Source: Cellulosimicrobium composti (GTDB taxonomy: Bacteria; Actinomycetota; Actinomycetes; Actinomycetales; Cellulomonadaceae). From it: a stretch of 64,000 nt of DNA. The position numbers and the translations under genes were made by a program. The notes under the pieces were generated by a model that saw nothing but the letters and a program-made list of their open reading frames with translations, made no database searches and was not told where the DNA came from. This document shows positions 48,655 to 56,248 of the stretch, piece after piece (position 1 is the first letter of the stretch; each line of letters begins with the position of its first letter). The DNA lies in contig NZ_WMKA01000001.1 in assembly GCF_009711085.1 (NCBI RefSeq), forward strand, positions 89,673 to 153,672, in the 5' to 3' direction.

Positions 48655-49458
48655 ATGGCGGAGAAGCAGAGCATCTTCGGACGGATCGCGCAGCTCGCGC
48701 GCGCGAACATCAACGCGCTCCTCGACAGCGCGGAGGACCCGCAGAAGATGCTGGACCAGCTCGTGCGGGACTACACGAACAACATCGCCGACGCGGAGCA
48801 GGCGGTGGCGCAGACCATCGGCAACCTGCGCCTCGCGGAGCAGGACTACAACGAGGACGTCGCCGCCGTCCAGGAGTGGGGCCAGAAGGCGGCCGCCGCG
48901 TCCGCGCAGGCGGACCGCTACCGCCAGCAGGGCGACGCGGCGAACGCGGACAAGTTCGACAACCTCGCCAAGGTCGCGCTCGGCAAGCAGATCGCCGCCG
49001 AGGCCGAGGTGCGCCAGGCCGAGCCGCTCATCGCCTCGCAGCGCGAGTCGGTCGAGAAGCTCAAGTCGGGCCTCGCGATGATGAAGGACAAGCTCGGTGA
49101 GCTGAAGTCGAAGCGCGACTCGCTCGTCGCGCGGCAGAAGAGCGCCCAGGCCCAGCAGACCGTGCAGGGTGCGATCAGCTCGATCAACGTGCTCGACCCG
49201 ACGAGCGAGATCTCACGCTACGAGGAGATCGTGCGCCGCGAGGAGGCGCAGGCGATCGGTCAGGCCGAGGTCGCGGCGTCGAGCATCGACGCGCAGTTCG
49301 CCGAGCTCGAGACGTCCGGCGAGGCCGTCGAGATCGAGGCCCGTCTCGCGGCCCTCAAGCAGGGGTCGTCGCCCGCGCCGCAGGTGTCCCCCACCCAGGT
49401 CACGCCCGCGATCGAGTCGGGCACGAGTGCGCAGGACGCCCCGACCAGCGACTGGTGA
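48655..49458 (+). CDS. pspA: PspA/IM30 family protein
   Basis: The 267-residue, almost entirely helical protein polymerises on damaged membranes. The N-terminal amphipathic helix FGRIAQLARANINALLDSAEDPQKMLDQLVRDY and following coiled coils (about 30-220) match PspA/Vipp1, with a Ser/Pro-rich end. ATG 48655 has AGAGGGAC upstream. It is in the same direction as the TPM-domain gene and ends in the strongest hairpin of the window, so TPM-PspA is a closed two-gene unit. Confidence 0.94.
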   Translation: MAEKQSIFGRIAQLARANINALLDSAEDPQKMLDQLVRDYTNNIADAEQAVAQTIGNLRLAEQDYNEDVAAVQEWGQKAAAASAQADRYRQQGDAANADKFDNLAKVALGKQIAAEAEVRQAEPLIASQRESVEKLKSGLAMMKDKLGELKSKRDSLVARQKSAQAQQTVQGAISSINVLDPTSEISRYEEIVRREEAQAIGQAEVAASSIDAQFAELETSGEAVEIEARLAALKQGSSPAPQVSPTQVTPAIESGTSAQDAPTSDW

Positions 49459-49482
49459 CCACCGACACCGCACCACCCTCGC

Positions 49483-49542
49483 GCCGAGCATGCGGTTCTC
49501 GCCCGTCCTGACCGCAGGACGGGCGAGAACCGCATGCTCGGC
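49483..49542. terminator. Bidirectional terminator with a 28-bp perfect stem
   Basis: Arms 49483-49510 and 49515-49542 are exact reverse complements over 28 bp (beginning GCCGAGCATGCGG, ending CCGCATGCTCGGC) with a 4-nt loop ACCG. It lies 24 nt after pspA and 17 nt beyond the stop of the converging amidotransferase-like gene. Confidence 0.88.
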
Positions 49543-49559
49543 CGTGTCGTGAGGGGGCG

Positions 49560-50315
49560 TCAGACGAGGATGCGGTCCTCGGCCCGGGCGCGGACCTCCG
49601 CCACGAACGCCTCGGCGAGCCGACGCCCGCCGCCGAGGAGGTCGTCCGCGTGCTCGTCGAACGTCGCGAGCGTCGCCGCGGTGTCCACGTCGTCGTCCGC
49701 GTCGCACCACGCCGCGAGACTCGCGCGCGTCGTCTCGGGGTGGAACTGCACGCCGAGCGCCGAGCCGAGGCGGAACGCCTGGTAGGGGTACACGTTCGAG
49801 GACCCGAGCCAGACGGCGCCCGGCGGCAGCTCGACGACCGCGTCCGCGTGCCTGCTCGTCACGTGGCGTGCCGGGTCCTCGCCCGCGGCGAGCGCCGCGA
49901 GCACGGGGTCGGTCTCGGCCTCGGCGCGCCAGAAGACGCGCGTCACGCCGACCTCGCGCCCGGGCGGTGCCGCGACCGCGACCTGCCCCCCGCCCGCCAC
50001 GGCGAGGAGCTGTGCGCCGAGGCCGATGCCGAGGGTCGGGACGCCGGCCGTCGCGGCGGCGAGCAGCGTCTCGCGCAGCGCGGGCAGCCAGGGCGCACGC
50101 TCGTCGTCGTGGGCGGACACGTGCCCGCCGAGGACGACGAGGCCGTCGCCGAGCGCGTCGACGCCCGGGACGGCGTCGCCGTCGTGCGCGCGCACGACGT
50201 CCAGGTCGGCGGCGAGGTGCCCCGCGAAGGCGTCGAGCGTGACGTCCGGGGAGTTCTGGACGACCGTGATCCGGACGGTTCCGGTCGCGGCCGTGGCGTC
50301 GGTGTGGTAGGTCAC
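49560..50315 (-). CDS. Class I glutamine amidotransferase-like protein lacking the catalytic Cys
   Basis: The 251-residue GMP-synthase-like amidotransferase fold opens with VRITVVQNSPDVTL and has VVLGGHVSAHDDE, and retains His192 and Glu194 in VQFHPETTRAS. The nucleophile-elbow motif reads GIGLGAQLLA, so residue 98 is Gly (codon GGC) where active enzymes have Cys. Glutaminase activity is therefore not expected; it may be a pseudoenzyme or act by another chemistry. GTG 50315 lies 8 nt after TACGGT with no ribosome site; longer frames upstream overlap the divergent gene. It is divergent from an NYN nuclease gene. Confidence 0.85.
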   Translation of the reverse strand: MTYHTDATAATGTVRITVVQNSPDVTLDAFAGHLAADLDVVRAHDGDAVPGVDALGDGLVVLGGHVSAHDDERAPWLPALRETLLAAATAGVPTLGIGLGAQLLAVAGGGQVAVAAPPGREVGVTRVFWRAEAETDPVLAALAAGEDPARHVTSRHADAVVELPPGAVWLGSSNVYPYQAFRLGSALGVQFHPETTRASLAAWCDADDDVDTAATLATFDEHADDLLGGGRRLAEAFVAEVRARAEDRILV

Positions 50316-50323
50316 GAGGTCCG

Positions 50324-50426
50324 ACCGTACCCACTCCGGGGCGCGGTCACGCAACCCCTCACCTCGTGGACGCTCCGGCGCGGGCCCCACCGCCCGAGCG
50401 ACGCGCCCCCGCCCCACGGATAGGCT
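50324..50426. promoter_or_regulatory. Divergent leaderless promoters
   Basis: On the minus strand TACGGT (50329-50324) lies 8 nt before the GTG of the amidotransferase-like gene. On the plus strand TAGGCT (50421-50426) lies 7 nt before the ATG of the NYN-domain gene. No dyad was noticed between them. Confidence 0.45.
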
Positions 50427-50433
50427 GACCGGC

Positions 50434-51033
50434 ATGTCCGACCTCCAGACCCCCGACGGCCGCTCGCTGACGACGCCGCGCCGCACCTACCTCGTCGTCG
50501 ACGGCGAGAACATCGACGCGACGCTCGGCATGAACGTCCTCGGGCACCGCCCCGCGCCGGACGAGCGCCCGCGCTGGGACCGCATCGTCGAGTTCGCGCG
50601 CCAGGCCTGGGGGCAGGACGTCACGCCGCTGTTCTTCCTCAACGCGTCGTCGGGCCAGATGCCGATGTCGTTCGTGCAGGCGCTGCTCGCGATGGGCTAC
50701 CGCCCGATCCCGCTGGCCGGGTCGGGCAACGAGAAGGTCGTGGACATCGGCATCCAGCGCATGCTGGAGGCGATCGCGGGCCAGCCGGGCGACGTGCTCC
50801 TCGCGAGCCACGACGGCGACTTCCTGCCGCAGGTCGAGACGCTGCTCGACGACCCGGACCGGCGCGTGGGCGTCCTGGCGTTCCGCGAGTTCGTCAACGT
50901 GCGGCTCGGCGAGCTCACCGGCCGGGGACTCCAGGTGTTCGACCTCGAGGACCACGCGGGCGCGTTCACGACCGTCCTGCCCCGCGTGCGGATCATCCCG
51001 CTCGAGGAGTTCGACCCGATGCGCTACCTCTGA
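50434..51033 (+). CDS. NYN domain (PIN-like) putative ribonuclease
   Basis: The 199-residue NYN/LabA-type protein has the expected cluster of acidic residues for metal-dependent RNA cleavage: Asp23 in YLVVDGENID, Asp104 in EKVVDIGIQRML, and Asp127/Asp129 in ASHDGDFLPQVE. The domain spans about 15-160, followed by a short tail with VRIIPLEEFDPMRYL. ATG 50434 is 7 nt after the -10 box TAGGCT (leaderless). RNA targets are unknown. It converges with the winged-helix gene, 25 nt away. Confidence 0.9.
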   Translation: MSDLQTPDGRSLTTPRRTYLVVDGENIDATLGMNVLGHRPAPDERPRWDRIVEFARQAWGQDVTPLFFLNASSGQMPMSFVQALLAMGYRPIPLAGSGNEKVVDIGIQRMLEAIAGQPGDVLLASHDGDFLPQVETLLDDPDRRVGVLAFREFVNVRLGELTGRGLQVFDLEDHAGAFTTVLPRVRIIPLEEFDPMRYL

Positions 51034-51058
51034 CGCGCCGGCCGCGGGCTGCGCGTTC

Positions 51059-52288
51059 TCAGGCGTGCAGCTCGCGGTACAGGGGCGTGGGGAACGACGC
51101 CGTCACGCCGTCGCCGCCGAGGAGCGACGCAAGGCGCGCGGCCTCTGCGGCGACGGCGCGCTCGGCGTCGGCGCCCACGTCCTCCAGGAGGCGGAACGCG
51201 GGTTCGCCGCCCGGCCGCACGGCCCACGCCCCGACGATCCGGCCCTCCCACCAGACGGTCGCGCCCGCGTTGCCGATGGTGTCGAAGATCGCCGCCTTGT
51301 GCGGGCCGAGGTACCAGCCGCGCTCGGCCCAGCCCATCGTCGTCGGGTCGAGCGACGGCAGCAGCGCGACGCTCCCCTCGAGCGGCGACTCCGCGGCGCC
51401 CGGCAGGTCCGTCCCGACGAGCATGACGCCGGGCTGCGGGGCCGGGTCGTCCGGCGCGCCCGTCTCGACCTCCACGTCGACGACGTCGAGCTCCGCGAGC
51501 GCCGCCCGCGTGTCTCGCTGGTTCCAGCCCGTCCACCACGCGAGGTCCTTGACCGTCGCCGGGCCGAACACCTCGAGCCAGGACCGGGCGAGCTCGGTGC
51601 GCGCGGCCGCCTCGTCCATCGCGGGGATCCCGCCTGGGAACCAGTCCTCGACCGGGGACCAGACGTGCCGGTTGGACGACCACGACCCGCGCGGCTCGCC
51701 CCGCACGACCGCGCCCTCGGCGGAGAGGAGCGCCGTGAGCGGGGACGTCAGGGTGCGGCGCACGTCCCAGGTCTTGGCGGTGGTGGGCAGGAACGCCGTC
51801 CGCAGCAGCGGCGCGGCCCGCGACAGGCTCGCGCCGTCGAGCGGTCCCTGCGATGCGAGCGCGTCGTGCACCTGCGCCTCGACCGCGGCGAGGAACGCCT
51901 CCGCGTCGTCGACGGGAGGGTCCGTGGGCAGCGTCGCGAGCTCCTTGAGCAGCCGGGTGCGCAGGCGGCGCGCGACGGCGAGCGCCGCCGCGGCGTGCAC
52001 GACCGGCACCGTCTCGCGGCGCACGACGAACATCGTGCGCCGCATGGCGAGCACCTTGACGAGCGTGCGCCGCCCGAACAGGGCGTCGCGGACGTCGTCG
52101 AGCACGAGGCCGGGCACGCGCGCGAGCACCGAGAGGTAGACGCTCGGGGCGTCCGTCGCGTGCAGCGCGAGGAGCCGGTCGACGACGTCCTCCGGGCTCC
52201 GTGCCGCGGGTCGCCCGGGCAGGTCCGCGGCGAGCGCGAGCTGCTGGGCGACCAGCCGGCGCCGTCTCTGGTCCACCGTGATCCGCAC
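51059..52288 (-). CDS. Winged-helix DNA-binding protein (HTH_42 / AlkZ-YcaQ type)
   Basis: The 409-residue protein is of the tandem winged-helix family that includes DNA glycosylases AlkZ and YcaQ. The N-terminus (RRRRLVAQQLALAADLPGRPA, then DVVDRLLALHATDAPSVYLSVLARVPG) carries HATD where AlkZ/YcaQ enzymes have their catalytic QxD or QxQ motif. RRTMFVVRRETVP and the C-terminal beta-barrel with WWEGRIVGAWAVRP match the family. Whether it removes modified bases is unproven. GTG 52288 gives the usual VRITVDQRRR start, 6 nt after CAGGAT. Confidence 0.85.
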   Translation of the reverse strand: MRITVDQRRRRLVAQQLALAADLPGRPAARSPEDVVDRLLALHATDAPSVYLSVLARVPGLVLDDVRDALFGRRTLVKVLAMRRTMFVVRRETVPVVHAAAALAVARRLRTRLLKELATLPTDPPVDDAEAFLAAVEAQVHDALASQGPLDGASLSRAAPLLRTAFLPTTAKTWDVRRTLTSPLTALLSAEGAVVRGEPRGSWSSNRHVWSPVEDWFPGGIPAMDEAAARTELARSWLEVFGPATVKDLAWWTGWNQRDTRAALAELDVVDVEVETGAPDDPAPQPGVMLVGTDLPGAAESPLEGSVALLPSLDPTTMGWAERGWYLGPHKAAIFDTIGNAGATVWWEGRIVGAWAVRPGGEPAFRLLEDVGADAERAVAAEAARLASLLGGDGVTASFPTPLYRELHA

Positions 52289-52360
52289 TCCGTCATCCTG
52301 CCGCGGGCCACCCACGGCGGGCCGCGGGGCGCGCCGCGCCGGCCCGGGACGGTCGAGCCC

Positions 52361-52379
52361 CCTCCCAGGCGCCTCCCAG
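52361..52379 (+). promoter_or_regulatory. OmpR-type direct repeat upstream of the response regulator
   Basis: CCTCCCAG occurs at 52361-52368 and 52372-52379, an 11-bp period equal to one helical turn. This is the usual layout for tandem binding of OmpR/PhoB-type regulators. It lies 24 nt before the regulator start, suggesting autoregulation. Confidence 0.5.
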
Positions 52380-52402
52380 ACCGGGGGAGGACACTGGGAC
52401 CC

Positions 52403-53140
52403 ATGAGCACCACCCCCGAGGCACGCCTCGTCGTCGTCGACGACGAGCCGAACATCCGCGAGCTGCTGGCGACGTCCCTGCGCTTCGCCGGGTTCGAGGT
52501 GCACGCCGCCGCGGACGGGCAGAGCGCCCTGCGGCTCGTGCGCGACGTCGACCCCGACCTCGTCGTGCTCGACGTCATGCTGCCCGACATGGACGGGTTC
52601 ACCGTCACGCGCCGCCTGCGTGAGAAGGGGCAGCACACGCCCGTCGTCTTCCTCACCGCGAAGGACGACACGCGCGACAAGGTCACCGGCCTCACCGTCG
52701 GCGGCGACGACTACGTGACGAAGCCGTTCAGCCTGGAGGAGGTCGTCGCGCGCATCCGCGCGGTGCTGCGCCGCACGCACGCCGAGCCCGTCGACGACGC
52801 CGTGCTGCGCTTCGCCGACCTCGAGCTCGACGAGGACTCGCACGAGGTCCGGCGCGCGGGCGTCGACGTCGACCTGTCCCCCACGGAGTTCAAGCTCCTG
52901 CGGTACCTCATGCTCAACGCGGGGCGCGTGCTGTCCAAGGCGCAGATCCTCGACCACGTGTGGCAGTACGACTGGGGCGGAGACGCGAACATCGTCGAGT
53001 CGTACATCTCCTACCTGCGCCGCAAGATCGACAACCTCACCGTGCCCGGCCCCGATGGCGAGCCCGTCGCCCTGCCGCCCCTGATCCACACGAAGCGCGG
53101 CGTCGGCTATCTCCTGCGCCAGCCGCCGACGGCGACATGA
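52403..53140 (+). CDS. Two-component response regulator, OmpR/PhoB family
   Basis: The 245-residue DNA-binding regulator has a receiver domain (7-120) with acidic pair Asp13/Asp14, phospho-acceptor Asp57 (VVLDVMLPD) and Lys107 (TKPF), and a winged-helix output domain (about 135-240) with LSPTEFKLLRYLMLNAGRVLSKAQILDHVW and a C-terminal HTKRGVGYLL. It resembles actinobacterial TrcR/TcrA-type regulators. The stop overlaps the ATG of the kinase (ATGA), so the two are made together. Confidence 0.95.
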   Translation: MSTTPEARLVVVDDEPNIRELLATSLRFAGFEVHAAADGQSALRLVRDVDPDLVVLDVMLPDMDGFTVTRRLREKGQHTPVVFLTAKDDTRDKVTGLTVGGDDYVTKPFSLEEVVARIRAVLRRTHAEPVDDAVLRFADLELDEDSHEVRRAGVDVDLSPTEFKLLRYLMLNAGRVLSKAQILDHVWQYDWGGDANIVESYISYLRRKIDNLTVPGPDGEPVALPPLIHTKRGVGYLLRQPPTAT

Positions 53141-54813
53141 CGACCGGTCCCGACCGCACGACGTCGGGCTCCCGCCCGGTCCCGCCGCCCCCTCCCCAGC
53201 CGCCCGGGTCGCGCGCGGGCGACCCCGCGCCGTCGGGCACGGGCGGCACCGCCCCCGCGGCGGCGACGCCGGCAGGACCGGGCGACGGCGGGCCGACGGC
53301 GGAACGCCCCTTCGGACGCCCCGTCCCCACCGAGGGGTGGGGCTGGTTCGCGCGCGTCCCGCTGCGCGCCCGGCTCGTCGCCATCACCGTGCTCCTCCTC
53401 GCCGCGGGCCTCGGGCTCGCGTCGGCGGTGACGACGACCGTCGTGTCGAGCTACCTGGTCGGGCAGGTCGACTCGCAGCTGCGCACGTCGGCGGGCGGCA
53501 TCGGGGCGTCGCTGCTCAACAGCCCGTCCGCGGCGAGCCAGCTCCCGAGCGACTACTTCGTGCTGTTCCGCGACCCGTCCGGCACCGAGCAGGGGCTGAG
53601 CTGGAAGGCCACGATCTCCCGCTTCGGCGAGCCCACGATCCCCGCGCTCTCCGACCAGGAGGTCGAGCTCCTGGCCGGCGAGCCGTTCACTGTGCGCTCG
53701 ACCGGGGGCACGGACCCCGCGGAGTGGCGCGTCGTCGCGCAGCCGTTCTCGGTCGGCAGCCAGAACGTGGGCACCGTCTTCGTCGCGCTGCCGCTCACCG
53801 GCATCCACGAGACCGTCAAGGTGCTCGGCCGGGCGCTCGCGCTCTCGGCGCTCGGGATCGCGCTCGTGGGCGGCGCCGTCGCGTACCTCGCGGTGCACCG
53901 CGCGCTGCGGCCGCTGCGCGAGATCGAGGAGACCGCGGCGGACATCGCCGCGGGCGACCTGTCGCGTCGCGTGCGACCCGCTCCGCCGACCACGGAGGTC
54001 GGGTCGCTCGCGCTGTCCCTCAACGCGATGCTCACCCAGATCGAGGAGGCGTTCGCCGTCCAGGAGGCGTCCGAGGAGCGGATGCGGCGCTTCGTGTCGG
54101 ACGCGAGCCACGAGCTGCGCACACCGCTCGCGACGATCCGTGGCTACGGCGAGCTCTACCGGATGGGCGCGCTCGACACGCCCGCGAAGGTCGACGACAC
54201 GATGGGTCGCATCGAGGACTCGGCCACGCGCATGGGCACGCTCGTCAACGACCTGCTCGCGCTCGCGCGCCTCGACGAGGGCCGCCCCCTGCGGCACGAG
54301 CCGGTCGACCTCGTCTCGCTCGCGCGCGACTCCGCGCAGGACCTGCACGCGCTCGACCCGACGCGCGAGGTCGGGCTCGTGGGACTCGCCCCCGGCGCGT
54401 CCGCGCCGGCGACGCTCCGCGCCGTCGGCGACGAGGACCGGCTGCGACAGGTGCTCGCGAACCTCGTCGGCAACGTCACGCGCCACACTCCCGCGGGCAC
54501 ACCGGTCGAGATCGCGCTGGGCACGGTCGGACCGGCCGCCCCACCGGACGCGCGCAAGGACGGCGCGGCCGTCGACGCGGTCGCCGTGCTCGAGGTACGG
54601 GACCACGGGCCGGGCGTCCCCAGCGAGCAGCGCGGCCGGGTGTTCGAGCGGTTCTACCGCGCGGACTCCTCGCGCAACCGCGCGTCGGGGGGCTCGGGCC
54701 TGGGTCTGGCCATCGTCGCCGCGATCGTGGGCGCGCACCGGGGACGAGTCTCGGTGAGCGAGACGACGGGCGGCGGGCTCACCGTGCGCGTCGACCTCCC
54801 GCTCGCCCCCTGA
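53137..54813 (+). CDS. Two-component sensor histidine kinase
   Basis: The 558-residue membrane kinase is the partner of the response regulator. A Pro/Gly-rich cytoplasmic N-terminus (1-70) precedes helix 1 (about 80-103). An extracytoplasmic sensor domain of about 125 residues follows, then helix 2 (about 231-254), HAMP, HisKA with His325 in SDASHELRTPLATIRGYGE, and HATPase (N-box RQVLANLVGNVTRH, DHGPGVP, GGSGLGLAIV). No known sensor fold is recognised. ATG 53137 overlaps the regulator stop by 4 nt. Confidence 0.95.
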   Translation: MTTGPDRTTSGSRPVPPPPPQPPGSRAGDPAPSGTGGTAPAAATPAGPGDGGPTAERPFGRPVPTEGWGWFARVPLRARLVAITVLLLAAGLGLASAVTTTVVSSYLVGQVDSQLRTSAGGIGASLLNSPSAASQLPSDYFVLFRDPSGTEQGLSWKATISRFGEPTIPALSDQEVELLAGEPFTVRSTGGTDPAEWRVVAQPFSVGSQNVGTVFVALPLTGIHETVKVLGRALALSALGIALVGGAVAYLAVHRALRPLREIEETAADIAAGDLSRRVRPAPPTTEVGSLALSLNAMLTQIEEAFAVQEASEERMRRFVSDASHELRTPLATIRGYGELYRMGALDTPAKVDDTMGRIEDSATRMGTLVNDLLALARLDEGRPLRHEPVDLVSLARDSAQDLHALDPTREVGLVGLAPGASAPATLRAVGDEDRLRQVLANLVGNVTRHTPAGTPVEIALGTVGPAAPPDARKDGAAVDAVAVLEVRDHGPGVPSEQRGRVFERFYRADSSRNRASGGSGLGLAIVAAIVGAHRGRVSVSETTGGGLTVRVDLPLAP

Positions 54814-54844
54814 CGGTCCGCACCGCGCCCCACCTGCGCGTCCG

Positions 54845-54900
54845 CCGAGCGCCCGGCCAGGCATGCCCCGAGCGCCCGGCCAGGCATGCCCCGAGCGCCC
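54845..54900. repeat. 23-bp tandem repeat, 2.4 copies
   Basis: A 23-bp unit starting CCGAGCGCCCGGCC and ending GGCATGCC occurs at 54845-54867 and 54868-54890, followed by the first 10 bp again (54891-54900). It lies 31 nt after the kinase stop. Each unit carries GCATGC. A slippage-derived intergenic repeat is the simplest explanation. Confidence 0.85.
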
Positions 54901-55073
54901 CGACGGCACCGGTCCCGTGCACCGCCGAGTGCGGGCTACGATGGCGGGTCGTCCCGCGCGACCTAGGCTGGTGGTGAGGCCACGCGGCGACGCGGGGGCC
55001 TCCGCGTCAGGTACCACCCTGGCGACGACGACCTCCGTCATCTCCTCGTCACCGTCGAAGAAGGCTGAAGTTC

Positions 55074-55805
55074 ATGGGCGTCAACAGCGCCGACGCACCG
55101 CAGTGGTTCCTCTCCTCGTTCGTCCGCAGCGCCCGTGGCGCAGGGGCGACCGCCCCGGACGACGAGATCCGCGCCGTCGGGCAGGGGCTGCTCGACCGCT
55201 GGGACCAGCCGGACCGCCACTTCCACAACCTGCGCCACCTCGCGGACGTGCTCGGCCGGGTCGACGAGCTCTCCCAGGAGACGCACGACCCCGACCTGGT
55301 GCGCCTCGCCGCCTGGTACCACGGCGCGATCTTCGACGCGAAGGGACGAGCGACGTACGCCAACAAGGGCGGCGAGGACGAGTCGGCGAGCGCCGCGCTC
55401 GCCCACACGGAGCTCACCTCGCTCGGGGTCCCGGAGCCGGCCGTCCGCCGCGTCGCCTACCTCGTCAACGCGCTCGTGCGGCACGCACCCGACGCGTCGG
55501 ACTTCGACTGCGCGGTGCTGTGCGACGCCGACCTCGCGATGCTCGCCGCGGAGCCGCAGCGCTACAAGGAGTACCTCAAGGACGTGCGTGACGAGTACGC
55601 GCACATCCCGAAGCCCGACTACGTGCGGGCCCGCATCGCGATCCTCACCAAGCTGCTCGACCGCCGGTCGCTCTTCTCGAGCCCGCTCGGCGCGGCGTGG
55701 GAGGAACCGGCGCGGCAGAACCTGGACGCGGAGCTCCAGCGGCTGCGCAAGGAGCAGCTCAAGCTGGCGGAGGCATCCACGCCGTCCACAGGCCCCACTT
55801 CCTGA
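55074..55805 (+). CDS. HD-superfamily metal-dependent phosphohydrolase-like protein
   Basis: The 243-residue protein matches predicted HD hydrolases: DRHFHNLRHLADVLGRVDEL at about 46-65 supplies the first His residues, LAAWYHGAIFD (about 80-90) has His where HD is usual, and DADLAMLAAEP (about 150) gives the metal Asp, followed by a helical C-terminus. Reaction and substrate are unknown. ATG 55074 is preceded by GAAGG-like sequence, and TAGGCT at 54964-54969 could be its -10 box with a 5' leader of about 100 nt. It is a single gene. Confidence 0.85.
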   Translation: MGVNSADAPQWFLSSFVRSARGAGATAPDDEIRAVGQGLLDRWDQPDRHFHNLRHLADVLGRVDELSQETHDPDLVRLAAWYHGAIFDAKGRATYANKGGEDESASAALAHTELTSLGVPEPAVRRVAYLVNALVRHAPDASDFDCAVLCDADLAMLAAEPQRYKEYLKDVRDEYAHIPKPDYVRARIAILTKLLDRRSLFSSPLGAAWEEPARQNLDAELQRLRKEQLKLAEASTPSTGPTS

Positions 55806-55929
55806 TCTGCCGTCCACAGGGGCGTCGCCGTGCACACGCCGCCCGGCGTCCCGTGGCTAGCGTCGTCGTCGCACCGGCGCCCGCCGCGTGCAGGGCGGTC
55901 CGCGGACCGAGGAGACGACGGAGGACGAC

Positions 55930-56223
55930 ATGAGCCGGTACGAGGTCGACAGCGCACGGGTCGCCCAGGCGAGCGCGGCGGTGAACGGGTCGGTCACCGC
56001 GATCCGGGCGGAGGTCGGCGCCATGATGCGCCACCTCACCGACCTGCAGGCGTCGTGGCGAGGCGGCGCGGCGACGTCCTTCACGGGCGTGATGGCGCAG
56101 TGGCAGACCACGCAGAACCAGGTCGAGCTCGCGCTCGACGACATCACGGCCGCGCTCGGCGCGGCCGCCCAGACCTACGCCGACGCCGAGTCCCAGGCCG
56201 CGCGGCTGTTCACCACGCGATAG
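55930..56223 (+). CDS. WXG100 family protein (type VII secretion target)
   Basis: The 97-residue helical-hairpin protein is of the ESAT-6-like WXG100 family. Trp appears in the central turn ASWRGGAATSF (about residue 43), with flanking helices starting YEVDSARVAQASAAVNGSV and ending AAAQTYADAESQAARLFTTR. Such proteins dimerise and are exported by ESX/type VII systems. GGAGGAC lies upstream of ATG 55930. It stands alone: no EccC, partner WXG protein or effector gene is next to it, so it may be exported by a system encoded elsewhere. Confidence 0.93.
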   Translation: MSRYEVDSARVAQASAAVNGSVTAIRAEVGAMMRHLTDLQASWRGGAATSFTGVMAQWQTTQNQVELALDDITAALGAAAQTYADAESQAARLFTTR

Positions 56224-56248
56224 CCGCACCGGGCGACGACGCTCCGCG

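Noticed and set aside
54845-54900. Origin-type iterons or CRISPR
   Set aside because: Only 2.4 adjacent copies, no DnaA boxes, no replication gene and no spacers.
53107-55041. 644-codon minus-strand frame opposite the histidine kinase
   Set aside because: Antisense to a kinase with all catalytic motifs; no recognisable protein.
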